A DNA stretch of 64,000 nucleotides, taken from assembly GCA_019321725.1 (NCBI GenBank), contig CM033110.1:14935278-14999277 (forward strand), written 5' to 3'. This DNA comes from Paulownia fortunei (taxonomy: Eukaryota; Streptophyta; Magnoliopsida; Lamiales; Paulowniaceae). Made by a program: the position numbers and the translations under genes. Of this stretch, positions 52,301 through 64,000 are shown in pieces. Every line of letters begins with the position of its first letter. Position 1 is the first letter of the stretch. The notes below the pieces were generated by a model. It searched no databases, was not told the DNA's origin, and was given only the letters and a program-made list of their open reading frames with translations.

Positions 52301-55300
52301 AATAATGCAATTCAAAAGTCTCTCCTGAATGAACAAAATCCACATGTATTTTGAATCTTCAAATCATTTGCCACATAAATTACACTGGTTTCTTTTGTAC
52401 TTGATTTTTACAATGTCAACAAAGATCATAAAAGAAATCTTATGCAAGATATTAGCTTGACTTTCTGTGCTTGGTTTCTAGTGATTATAGTTATAATAGA
52501 AATTGATCCATATTGACTTACACATTGGTATACACGATAAAATTTTATAAAAAGAACTTGTATCACATTGAGCGTCTTATAGAGCTCCAAGAGCTTATAA
52601 GATGTTCGATTATTTTAAAATAAGCTCTCTATTTGTTTGTATAAAATAAGCTCCAAGAGCTTATAAGATGTTTTCATGTAGTTAACAATATCAACCTTGT
52701 AATTTACCAGCCGATTAAGAGACTTTTTGTTAGATAATTAACCTAAGTTGGCAACGTCTTACTTTAATGAGGAGCTTATAAGCACCTAAAATCTCATTTG
52801 TGGAGCTTATAAGCTCCTTTCCAAATATTTTAATGCACACTAGAACAATTTATAAGTTCTCAAACTCTTATAATTTTATAAGATGTTTTGAGGAGCTGAG
52901 GAGCTTATAAAATTCCTATTTGCATCATTAGATTTTTTGACCTAACAAAAGCATGGTTTAATACATGAAATTGATCGTAATGCATAGACATCTAATGATT
53001 TTAATTATATTTGGCATATTGATTAGGATAATGAAACTTTACCCCTGAATTGGATTGCAGATGTGGATAGGCCCCTACTAGAACAGATGAGTGCCAAAAA
53101 TATCAAAACGTACAGCATCTGACTCCCCGATGAATGAAATTCAAAAGTTCAAAGCAAGATAACAGCCAAAAGTTACACTTGTGAGGAATCTTTCAAGATA
53201 TAAATTTTAATGACATTCCTAATGCTGATTACCCCAATAAGTACACTCTTGGGGGATCTTTTCAGAGAAGAAAAATTTTCATGACAAAGAAAGTAGACAA
53301 TACAAGAGCAATAACTCTCAAAAGTGACAAATTGGAAAAATGAAAAGAATTCAGGTATATTATTTCAAGTAATTAGGCAGTCAGAACCTTGAGAGGGAAC
53401 AATATTCCAGAGAAACAGATAAAGCAGTGGTGCATAAAGGATTGGAAATTTATGGCAGAAAGATTAGAAATCTTTTGAACTAACGAGTGAAAAGGTATCT
53501 CACATTTTATCACATAACATGCATAATGAACAGCATAGAATGATACCTTGGAAAATAATGCGGTCCAAGCTTCAGCTGACAAACGCTTCATGTAGTTAGT
53601 CCCTGAAACTGGCACCTTGGCGTGCAGGCACTGTATAGAGGTGTTGTCAATGGTCCTGCACAAATTACTTGTTTTTATCCACACTTATCCTCTTTAGACA
53701 CAAATAACAAGTCATTACAAAGTCTCGGGAGGACGTACTTTGACTGCTATCTATCCTTCCTGAATAAAGCTTCAGTATTACAGAAACAAAAGTTTAGAGA
53801 AGTAAGCAATTCCATCCTTCTACAACATCCTGACCATTGATCTTCCTATGAAATTAAATTTTGGTTGTAACCTTAAGTTGTCTACCCTCCATTATTTAAG
53901 AGTAAATATTGCACCAACGTAAACAATGAGTTAAATCTTAGTCATGCAAGGATGTTAGTAGCAGATTTGAAAATACACACAAACTGTGGATCCTCAAACA
54001 TGGTGAGGGACATTTCTGGAAAAGGTGAAATGTAGCTACATTAACAGAGAAAAGTTTTTCCAAACCAATGAGGCAACTACATGCTTACGAGACAATGGAG
54101 AAAGGAAAATTTTCACTTACAATGGAGTGACACTGTCTGCCCATTGACGCAGCCACTCGGTAGAAATCCAGAAGTACGTTTTTTCAAGAGATAAAACTGG
54201 AGCTTCAGAAAGGATTGACCGCACCTCCTGTCGCCGTTTCATAATGCAACTCAGCTCGAATTCCTTCTTTGACTTGTATTGTTCACAAGAATCAAGATAT
54301 ACCGAATTTAACATATCTACATCCTTCAAAAGATGGGATGGAAGAGGGCTATCAATTTCTTGTGAAATTACAGAACCATCTAGTTCCATTTTGTGTTCAC
54401 CAGACTGTGCAGTAGTTTTTTCACCATCAATCTTTGAATGCCTAAGAACATACATTAGCATATATGCATCACTGGATGAAAATATTTTTACATGATTAGC
54501 ACCATTTGAATCTGAAGATTGCATCTGGCTAGCATCTACATGATTCCCATTCACAAGAACATCCACCTCTTTTGCAGATGGTGAGCAGTCAACTGGCTCA
54601 TTTTGCCCAGCTTTAGCCGCAGGAATTGATGCAGTGGACCCAAATGGCTGTCGACCCAAGTTTGAGACATGTTCATCATCAAATTCCCACCACTCACCAG
54701 TATTCTCATCCTTTATATGGGCTGTATAATGGCCACTGTTGACAGCAGAGCCCTTGTGTATCAAAACAGCAGCCAAATCATATATCAAATCCAACTGAGA
54801 ACACTCGGATAACCTTCGTGCCATGTTAAGTTCTCCAGGAAAACAAAATACTGAAGTGATCTTTTTCTTTGTGGTTGTCTGCAAATAGAACCAAAGTAAC
54901 CCATAATTATAGTTGAAAGAAGAGACAAGCCAATAAATGTGATTCGATCAACTTAATCATTGAATGGTTGATAGGTCCTACTTGCCCAATATTTTACAGA
55001 AAAGAATGAGGCCTAAACATAGTAATACAATAAGTACTTGCAACTCGAGTCAACTCATTTTATGAGAGAACTTGAGGGCTCGAGGAGCAATATCAGAGAC
55101 CTGGATACTTTGCCTAATATTAAACCACCTTAATTACAGAAGTAAACATCTTATGAATGTGAAATGAGAAAGATAAACTTTACAAAAGTATAATGAGCTC
55201 AAATGACATGAAGCATAACCTTTACAACAGTTCCAAAGACAATGAAGGAACACCAAAGCAATTCCAGCTAGATGATAAGGAAGATTTGAATGCTAACGTA

Positions 55301-57965
55301 TGAGATGCTACGGAGATCCAAGCAAGTGATTGACTATCAGACACATTACAAACATTACACATAAACATTTGCTAAACTGCTTTGTCACTCCACCAAAACA
55401 GGTATATATTTCCAGCAGAAGAAATGAAAGCCAGATTAAATTTTGCGTCAAATATTAGGAATCAACAGCCTAAAGGTAATAAAAATGAACTTCAGTGAAA
55501 GAGTTATATGGCTTCGTAAAAAGTAGAAACAGCAGATATGAGAAAATAAACCAATTACATTTGGAAGGAAAACACAACGCTTGAGCTGAAAATTTAGGAC
55601 AGCAGGCAGTGACCGCAACTTAATGCTCCGGGTAGCATCAGCTCGTGTAGCACAAGCATCACAATAATATTGATTGTCTCCTTGAAGCTCCTCTATGCTA
55701 AGGTAATCATCCAAACTCTCATCTAGACTCTTCAAACCTTTAACATTTAACTCCAGTTCATAGAAGTCTTCAATTTTTGATGAAGCTTCAGACTCATTTC
55801 CACATTTTGAGCACCTAGTTCAAAGGGAAAATAAAATCATTTCATTTCATTTCAAAAATGCAAGAATAATAAAAAATAAAATAAAATAACATGATAGGCA
55901 TACATGCTGACAAATAGAGATAAAATAGAGGAGAAAGATAAGTAGGTGAAGACAAGTCATTACTCCTTAGCAAATTTACAGTTAACTAGACTAAAATAAC
56001 AATGTTAGCTACATACTCCAATTGAGTAACAATGGTCAGGAGAACCAATAAAGAAATAAAAAATGAAGAGACTAGATAATTAACATCAGACACAAACCAG
56101 TTAAGTGAAACATTTAATGGAAGAACTGAAACATTTTATGCAAATTACAAACATAAAATGTTACATTATCTAGGACAGTTCTAAACATCATGCTACCGCA
56201 TTATGGTCAAGAAATTTGACAAAAGGGCCTATTATGAAAATGTCTATCCAGTGGTAAAAGTTTTGTATATTTGTAAATAAGAAGAGAACAAGAAGATAAA
56301 GAAACCAGGGACAAGAAAGTGAGTGATTTCTTGTGCGGCAAGCACAGAAATTTGCCAATGAAGTTCTTCTTGTCATGCATTTCAAGTGATTATTAATTAT
56401 ACTAAGCATGTCTAAGTCAAAAGGGTGGACCCCAGCACAGCAATAAAAGTTCAGGATGAAAATAAATTATTATTTAGTCGCAGACCTTGTTAGGATTTAG
56501 AGTTTCACTAGAGACTTGAATTCGACTTTTCTTTTTTTTTCTTTTTTTGGTTATGCTGTCTTGCCTTTCTAACAGCAAAATGTAAGTAACTGATACGTGC
56601 CTTCTTAATTGAAAAAAATTCAGAACCTTCTATACAAACTTTATGGCAAACAACTTTTTTTCTTTGCAGTTTAGTCTTTTATTAGATCTTCAGAGTCTAC
56701 AGGCCATATATATGAAAGAAACAAGTCATACTTTAACTTATAGCAACATCTGCACCAATACATGCAAGGTCAAGAAGAAAAATCATGACATAATCTGAGC
56801 ACAAATACAAGCAGAAATATATAGCAACACATCTTACCTAGTCACGTGCGAGACACCTCCACGGAAAAGGTCTTGAACAATTGTTCTGGCCTTGGGAACT
56901 TTGGACTGGCTCAAGCATTGCTCAAGCAAAGAAAAGAGCAAGGTGAGAAACTCGTGGCTGTCCTGCTGAACGCCATTATCTAGTTCCAACGTCTGGATAA
57001 ATGGTGCTGAATCCACAAAGGCCATCTTACTAGAATGCAGCTGTGCAAAAAGTCTTACAAGGTTATTCAGAACAGGCTCCCCAGCTAAAACTTCAGGTTC
57101 AACAGAGAAAACACCTTCCCGGAAGGATTTATTCATGTATAGGCATTGAAGTATGCTATTGGCATAGCAAGTTGCACCAAGATTTGTTAGTCCTGCTGGA
57201 GTATTGAAGGATGCACGAAGGTCATTGGACGGGTCGGGACCAAGGGAATTTACAATTTCTGATGTCTTCTGCCACAAGCCAGATTTTCGACTTCCATTAG
57301 GAGGCGGGATCAACCCACAAAAGCAATTGGGATTGTCCTTGGTGTTTACTCGACATCCTTGACAAACAGGCTTCCATATCATGTATAGCTGATTTACATC
57401 ATCTTCAGTCACCTCTCCATTTGAAATAATCCTCCTACATTCCAAATACAAATTCTTAAAGAATAGGAAAGCTCATAATTATCAAATTAACTGGGTTCTT
57501 CAATTTAAGAATCATAATTAATTCTACTGAACTTTTGAATGTTCTTCATAGAGTATGTTTTTCTTTCTCAATCAGTCATTACACAACAAATTACATAATC
57601 CATACCCCTTAATTACATAACCTAAAGTAAATGCAGCTTCAAATATAAGCAAAAGACGTCAAAAGGAAGAAAAGGAAATAGAAAACTAAAAGAAGAAAAA
57701 AGTTCAATTGAAAACCCTGATAGAAACTATCCATCATAATCTTCTTTCAAAAACGGCTATTACATTCCTACATAAATTCATCTGAACTCAACAGTAACAT
57801 AATTAACAATTACACATTTAATTTAACCACAAACATTACAACATAAAACAACATAATCAAGAACCAAAAATAAAAATACCTAAAAATTTCAGAGGTGATC
57901 TCCGCATTGTCGTCAGCCCTACTCCTCTTATTCTTACTCCTCGTCGTCGGTCGATGATTCCCCAT
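43308..57965 (-). CDS. UBP26: Ubiquitin-specific protease, UBP26/SUP32 type
   Basis: UBP26 removes ubiquitin from histone H2B in Arabidopsis, supporting gene silencing and seed development. Thirteen minus-strand exons join in frame: 57880-57965, 56838-57434, 55559-55814, 54121-54878, 53547-53655, 51440-51621, 50142-50426, 49864-50068, 49481-49552, 48994-49221, 48064-48327, 44379-44520, 43308-43420. They give 1098 aa (Arabidopsis about 1067). The N-terminus is basic ([10 protein letters not shown]). The USP domain has the catalytic Cys near residue 118 ([10 protein letters not shown]), a Cys-x2-Cys zinc finger (CSKCG ... CDACA), the His near 363 (NSGHYTAHI) and Asp near 380 (WEFDDEHV). Three DUSP repeats follow, each with a YF/YY-xxx-W motif ([32 protein letters not shown]). 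A ubiquitin-like domain comes next (about 980-1070), then [11 protein letters not shown] near the end. No break is seen. Confidence 0.95.
44521..48063 (-). other. Long intron (3.5 kb) of UBP26
   Basis: This intron is by far the longest in the gene. Open frames on both strands are short and show no family motif. A stretch near 46440-46530 (minus: [13 protein letters not shown]) could be old transposon coding sequence, but it cannot be assigned. There are no clear terminal repeats. Confidence 0.5.
52572..52925. repeat. Cluster of AGCTTATAAG repeats in UBP26 intron 5
   Basis: GAGCTTATAAG or close variants occur at least five times (52591, 52657, 52772, 52803, about 52901). A 28-base block, 'gagctccaagagcttataag' plus 'atgtt', is repeated with a 66-base spacing (52580 and 52646). 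At 52802-52817 the sequence is a perfect 16-base palindrome. This looks like a decayed fold-back element. Confidence 0.6.
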
Positions 57966-58170
57966 CTTCTTATTTCCTATCACCCAAAAAAATCACTCAA
58001 AAATCAAAAAACAGAAAACCCCAAAATTCGAACTAATATCACGAACAACACACTTCAAATTCAGCCGATCAGAGACGACGCCTCGTCGATCCACGGTGCG
58101 ATACGAAGAGATTTGGAGCGATCGAGAGATAAAAAGAGTCAGAAACCAGAGGTTTTGGGAGTACACTAAT
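57966..58170 (-). other. UBP26 5' UTR
   Basis: This is the region between the UBP26 ATG and the inferred transcription start, about 30 bases from the TATA-like box. It includes a GC-richer stretch (58070-58110). An open frame on the plus strand here is a shadow. Confidence 0.45.
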
Positions 58171-58194
58171 ATTTTTATTTTTTAGGGCTCTCTC

Positions 58195-58204
58195 AATTTA
58201 TATA
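58195..58204 (-). promoter_or_regulatory. TATA-like box of UBP26
   Basis: The minus strand reads TATATAAATT about 230 bases before the UBP26 start codon. Its placement fits a start near 58165-58170. Confidence 0.5.
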
Positions 58205-58308
58205 TTTTATTTTAATTTTTGTTTGTCAATGTTTTTAATTTCATTTATTTTTTATTATAAAGAAATACGTAAAGATATTTTTAGGGAGCGCGGGTGACTT
58301 TCGATTTT

Positions 58309-58343
58309 CCCTCGCTGACGGACGGAGGGAAAAAAAGCGAGGG
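58309..58343. repeat. Short hairpin upstream of UBP26
   Basis: CCCTCGCT at 58309-58316 and AGCGAGGG at 58336-58343 form an 8-base stem around a 19-base loop. It lies in an unusually GC-rich spot in the UBP26 upstream region. Confidence 0.6.
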
Positions 58344-58664
58344 AGAAGATTGGATCAGGTGTCGCCAGCCTAGCTGGTCTATGCCTACATGTCATGCGGC
58401 ACTGGAACTTAGTGTTACACGTGTTCGAACTTATTGGAAAATATTTTCAGTGTTAAATAAAAAAATAATTCTTTTGTTTTGGAATGTTTTGGGATTCGGG
58501 TTTTTGCAATTTTACACATTTAATTAATTTTGTGTTATGTGGTGTGTTTTTATGGCTAATTTACTTAGGTAGTTGGTTCGATTATTTTATTTTTTATAAT
58601 TAAATTTTTGACTTACACCATTTAATCCTTAACTTACTAACCACATGTCTAGACATTTAGGAGA

Positions 58665-58882
58665 AGGTAAATCGTGGATATGCCTCAACTGGATCACAAG
58701 TTCCCCTCATAACTGTACACTTCTGCGCACAAGGAGCCGCCTCCAAAATGAATGTTTTATACCAAACTCCGGTCACAGGGTTCCACTGTAACAGCAGGTT
58801 CCCACCAGAATTCGAATCCCACCCTGCCACTGAAAACGAGAAACATATTAATTGATCCACCAGTTGAGTTGTGCCCCTGGCG
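58665..58882 (-). repeat. SINE-like repeat, copy B
   Basis: This is the shorter copy of the family found at 17726-18030, in the same orientation and without the ~87-bp internal duplication. It has the B-box-like GGGATTCGAATTC (58820-58808), then TGGTGGGAACC and the end CGATTTACCT. The open frame on it is a shadow of repeat sequence. Confidence 0.65.
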
Positions 58883-59989
58883 TACTCGTATCATTTTTTT
58901 GGTATTATTTAAGTAGGGTTTTTATCAGTTAGGCATATGATAAATTATTGATAGAATTATGTATAATTTAACTATTTATGATATCACGTAGATAATATTT
59001 AAGTGAGATGTATTTAACTGATTGATAGTAAAATTATTTTTAAATTTTAATATGAATCAAAGAAAAAAAAAATTATCAAAAAATAAGACATCGGAGCTGT
59101 TTTGTTTAAAATGATAAAAATATTTTATTTAATATTTCTATTAAAATTTAAAATCCAAGCATTGTCTTAATATTTAATATGGTACATGTATAACATCGAT
59201 TATCGTGAGAGATCCGGATGGAAAGGAGATGCCAAAAAACTGTAAACAACATTAAACATATTCATCAAATGTGAAATTAATGATGTACTATCAAAAAGAA
59301 AAAAGAAAATAAAAAATTAATCTATGAACTTCATATGATGATATGGAAACATGTCATTTAAATACTTATAGATTTTACTTTTTTTTATATATTAAGTTTG
59401 TTTTGTATAAAATTCGCTATTTATTTTTTTATATAAAATTCTATCTAGCCCAAATCATTTATATTGATATATTTGAGAAAATTTGGATGTGTCTTTCACA
59501 TATGTGATGATATTTGGTAGACCATATGTAGCCAAAAAAAGTAATGGCAATTGATATACTAATATTTAGTTGTGTACTTTTATATAGTATTATTTTTTTC
59601 CTTACAAAGAAATAAAACTAAACAAAAGATAACAAATTGATAAGCATTGCATTTGAATGTGGCAATTTGCATGTACATTTCTTGAAATTTTTACTTTTGG
59701 CATTCACTTTATTTAGGGTTCATTTATTTTGTGAGTTGGCATAAGGCTTGATATTTTTGTCATGGATGCATTTTCCTACCAAAATCTCTTTATTTATTAT
59801 TTAGTTGCGTGGCTTTTATGTAAATAAAATTCATATTCCATTGTTTGGTTGACCAGTATTTTAGATAAAGTAATTTATATTAGAAATATCTTTATATCTT
59901 TTGACTTTTTACTACTAAAACCCAAGCATTATTGAATTCTTAGATCCCCAAATAATCTCCTCCATATCTCATTTCCACATATATGTATA

Positions 59990-60370
59990 TTCATATATAC
60001 ATTGTATATATATATATATATCAATGTACATACATATATAAATAAATCATATATATTACATATATATATATATATGTAAGTGTACTTAATTTATACTTTT
60101 TTTAAGTAATTTATTATTACTTTGGTCACTTATTTAGAATATACAATGTATATATGCATACATATAAGAATTAATTATATTTATATATAGTTATAAATAG
60201 ATATTTATACTATTATAAATATATATATTTAGACATACTTATATATATGTTATACAATATGTTTATAAATTATTTAAAATCAATTACAAACTAAGTACAC
60301 TTATATATATATATATACATTTTATGTATAAATATATTTTAAATTGACATATATAAATATATATGTGTAC
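59990..60370. repeat. TA-rich low-complexity tract
   Basis: Repeated TATATA and ATATACATATATA motifs run for about 380 bases. The section 'tatatatatatatgtaagtgtacttaatttatactttt' (about 60061-60100) recurs in diverged form near 60346-60385 ('atatatgtgtacttaatttatatttta'). The composition resembles matrix-attachment or unwinding regions, but this is inference only. Confidence 0.7.
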
Positions 60371-63300
60371 TTAATTTATATTTTATTTTAAATACATTAT
60401 TATAAGATTGATCAATTATTTTACATATATTAATTATTACACATAAATATTATATTTATTATTATAACTATTATTTGTGTATTTATAATTCATATAAATA
60501 ATTTAGTTCAATTTATTTGATCAAATTTACAAAATAACTTATTAGTTTAAAGCCCAAGGGTAATTTGATCGTAGATTAGGGTTTCAAGACTGTTTATATG
60601 TGCAAATGGCAATTTTAACCATTCAAAAGTTAATGTAGGAAGCACCTTGTTTGGATTAGGTATAGTAAAATCTCGATAAATGAATATTATTAAGAATAGA
60701 AAAATATATTATTTTGAAGAAATTACTTATTTATTGATAAATAAATAACTTATTAATTTATCAGTAAATAAATAATTTATTAAATTATAAACAAATTATG
60801 TTTTAATTTTTTGACATGCACACTGTAGATAGTAACTTATTAATGACACTTGGGAAAATTATAGAAGTTTTATGTGATACTTTTGCTTAATTATATCATA
60901 AATATCATTTTTTATCATTTAGGTATTCTGAATGTATTTTCAGACCACTAATTGGAAAAACTCATCAAAATAAATAAGGAAAGCAAAAAAGATCTACAAA
61001 TAAAAGAAAACAAATAAATTGTTTCATAATATACATTGTTTCTCGTCTTTTATGGGCACACTTTAGTATTTTGACTATAACTTTTATTAAATATATCATA
61101 ATGATATGATTCTTGATGCTATGGAAAGCTAAGAAGAAAAGCTACAACTTTCCTATTTATATTTAAAACCAAGAGATTTTAGATGGGCATTTTGTAAAAG
61201 AGTTGAATTGAGAAAATTGAAATTGTCAAAAAATAAAATCTTTCATAGGATGAATTATATATATATATATATATATTTTGCCAATTATTAATGTATATAT
61301 TTATTGGACCCTAAAGAATTTGAAAAAAAAAGATTATTATCATATATTTTAACGAGATTACTAATTTAATATATTGACCCGAATCAAGATTAGATATTTT
61401 TGTTTTTTAAATGAGGTTATTAATTTATCAATTTTAGTGTATTACACCTCTCAAATGTGATCTAGAATATTACAAAAAAAGTGTCATTTTTATTATATAA
61501 CGAGTCATTCCCTTCTCATGGACTTGACATATTATGTTGGTTTACCCATCTATCAAGCCCTTATTAAGTCAAAAAAATGGTATTAGAGGGGATCTCTAAT
61601 ACTATTTAATCGATGATTGTATTAAAAGTCACTAAAATACCACTATTTCAATACTTTTGAAAAAAATGTATAATTTTTAAAAGAACTAATTAGTAATTAT
61701 TTTTCATAAGGCATAAAAAGTTTTAAAATTAAAATAACTGAGTAAAACTAATATTTTAAGTTTTAAAATCTCTTCAATAACATAAACGATACACATTGAT
61801 TTGTTACGTTGACGATAAATATAATTTTCATAACTATAAACGGTTCACAAATTTTTAAATTTATAGCTTTCATAGTGAAGTAGAAGACATAAACTAAATT
61901 ATAGAGGCCATCATTTAGTGATGCAACAATTAGTATTTTAAAAAAATAAAAAAATGGTTTATTTTAAAATGTATTATGTTTCATAGATAGATAATAATTT
62001 GTATTCCATATATTACGTAACATCATAATTTAAATTTAAAGCTCACATTATTTTCAAATTAATGCATTTTAAAGGATGATCTAGCTTAATGTTTTCAAAA
62101 TCCTGTACTAATTTTAAATATATAAGTTAATCTATACTCTTTATTTTAATTATGTATTAGACTTTAATTTTGATCTTTTACTTATTTCTAAAAAATATGT
62201 ATTTTTAAATATTAAAATTTTTAATTTTTAATTTTTAATTATTATTTTCTCATATTAAAATCAGTATATTCTCTTTAATTACTGAAGAGGCTATATTTAA
62301 TTTGATCTCACTTTTTATTTTTTTAAAACTCATTTAAATTTTTAAATTTTGAAAATTAGTTCTCATACATAAAAGTTAATAAATATTTCATATTGTTAAA
62401 AGTTGAAGTGACCAAAATTAAAATATTGGTATCTCATTTTTTTTGTTAATACTGTATATTGTTTTATCATGTCCAAATTAATGATTTCCGTACAATTAAA
62501 GAGAGTTTAAAACGATTTATTCCATTTTCTATATTTTATTTTGAAAATAACGCCATCTAAATCTTTAGAAATAATGGATTGTTTTAATATATATTAGAGT
62601 AATGGTATTTTGTCTTTAAATCAAATTTCAATAAAATCTTTTATTAAAAAAAAAAAATACTACAGAAGAGGTGTTTCTCAAAGATCCAAATTTCATAGGA
62701 GGTGAATGAAAAAAATTAAAACCTCGAGGAAGGTGGATGCAAGTAACCCAATTGAATGGCAGTGGGTGAGAGTGGTAAAACCCAAAGTATGTCCTGTGCT
62801 GTTTGTCCATGAACTCAATACCTGTCAGTGCCAAACTCAAACTCACCTTAATAAAACAAAAAAATATAAAAGAGTTTAATTTTAAATAGACCCCTCTTCT
62901 AATTTTAAATATAAAAGAGTTTAATTTTAATAAAAAAAATTATATATCTTATAAACTTAAAACTTTGAAAACATTATGTTGTTATCAAAAGATTAATTGT
63001 TTGCACATTTTATTGCGAATGATTTTGAATTTGAGAAATTATAGTTTCAAACATTTTTTACTTTAAAATTTAAATATATTGAAGTATAGATTATTATTAA
63101 CTTATAGTTCCTATTTTCAATTTATCTTATATATGTATATGTGATATGTATAATACACTTTAATTTACACACGACATATATGCAATTATGTTATGAAATA
63201 ATCATGTCGGGCGAGTTTGGAAAAATTGGTCAACGCTAGTAATCCACCCTAATACACACACAACCTACTTGGGGTCCTGTGGACCCAACCCCACCCAATG

Positions 63301-63901
63301 CAATGTGATTTTAGGGGCAGTTTGCTTATCAAATTATATAAATTGTAATACCCACAGTATACGTTGAAATTTGAGTAAATTACTCCAAGTTATAAATATG
63401 GTACATATATAGGCTTTGGCCTTAGGAATATTATATATAGATTTTGAGGATGATTAGGGTAGATTTATAAGATACCAAAATTCTTATACTTTTTTACTTC
63501 TTAGGAAAATAGTTATAAGAACTGCTTTTTGAGCAGTAAAGAACAACCAACCAAAAGTAGAGTAGTAGAAATTAGATGAGTACAAATCATTTGAAAGGTT
63601 CCCATTAGAGCATAAGAGAATTTAGTGAAAATTAGAGTAGAACAAAAAAATCAGAGCACATGACTTAGTTCTCCAACATAGTGAGGATTGGTGCATTTTG
63701 CTAAATTCACAATCGAAGATAAACAAATTAGTCAAGTGAAAATCAAAGCACAATAGAGAAGTGAAAGCCGCTTCAAAGACAAGATAATAGAGTCCAAGAG
63801 CAGAGTAAGGGATTAGTAGTGCTAAGGTCTTCAGAAGAGTGAGGATTGGTACAGTTTATTAAAAACAAAATCCACAACTTTCATTCTGTACTAAGGAACG
63901 C

Positions 63902-63943
63902 CAATAAAGTCCAAGAAAAGCACAATAAAGTCCAAGAAAAGCA
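63902..63943 (+). repeat. 21-bp tandem duplication
   Basis: The unit 'caataaagtccaagaaaag' plus 'ca' occurs twice in direct succession. Nearby, 'gtgaggattggt' also occurs twice (about 63681 and 63839), so a larger diverged duplication of about 160 bases is possible. Confidence 0.8.
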
Positions 63944-64000
63944 GATTCAATTTATGTGAAGAGAATGACACCAACACAAAAAGGACAAAAAATTATAATT

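Larger units (their letters stand above)
58883..64000. other. AT-rich intergenic region, no gene seen
   Basis: This is very AT-rich DNA with TA-rich tracts at about 60000-60370 and a TA microsatellite at about 61256-61276. Near 62200-62245 there is a short 'tttttaat' array. The open frame at 62628-62846 (minus) ends in a poly-Phe stretch from an A run and has no family motif. From about 63500 the sequence is less AT-rich and contains short direct repeats. Confidence 0.55.

Noticed and set aside
62628..62846. 72-codon minus-strand frame near the window end
   Set aside because: It is short, ends in Phe residues encoded by a homopolymer run, and has no family resemblance.

Overview
The window is nuclear DNA from a flowering plant, probably a eudicot. 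It is AT-rich, and its genes are split by GT-AG introns. All four protein genes match conserved plant proteins exon by exon, and the gaps carry typical plant transposon debris. I found no tRNA or rRNA gene, no CRISPR array and no bacterial-type operon.

Layout. (1) 1-8.2 kb: AT-rich DNA with a decayed Ty1/Copia LTR retrotransposon on the minus strand (about 1240-7311). Both LTRs, a near-perfect 5-bp target duplication and broken gag-protease-integrase-RT-RNase H remnants are visible. (2) 8.26-13.44 kb, plus strand: CARA, the plastid carbamoyl-phosphate synthase small (glutaminase) subunit, 10 exons, 427 aa. (3) 14.88-17.36 kb, minus strand: a complete actin gene, 377 aa, 4 coding exons with a leader intron and a TATA box. 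(4) 17.4-21.0 kb: repeats, including a 1.1-kb block flanked by inverted repeats and enclosing a SINE-like sequence, a fold-back repeat, and a fragment of LINE reverse transcriptase. (5) 21.3-40.0 kb, plus strand: the catalytic epsilon subunit of translation factor eIF2B, 15 exons, about 727 aa. Its long introns hold a short non-autonomous Copia-like element and a MITE. (6) 43.3-58.0 kb, minus strand: an orthologue of ubiquitin-specific protease UBP26/SUP32, 13 exons, 1098 aa, possibly with an extra intron in the 3' UTR. (7) 58.2-64 kb: AT-rich intergenic DNA with a second copy of the SINE-like repeat and TA-rich tracts. I see no gene there.

The four genes are housekeeping genes with separate jobs: arginine/pyrimidine precursor synthesis, cytoskeleton, translation initiation and histone/protein deubiquitination. 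They form two convergent pairs (CARA with actin, eIF2B-epsilon with UBP26), which looks like ordinary plant gene order rather than a functional cluster.

I found no convincing new biological system. The most useful observations are regulatory and structural: short upstream ORFs in the eIF2B-epsilon leader, a NAGNAG splice acceptor in that gene, a possible NMD-relevant 3'UTR intron in UBP26, an actin TATA box inside a perfect inverted repeat, a duplicated polypurine tract/LTR junction in the Copia element, and a two-copy SINE-like family with an internal duplication.
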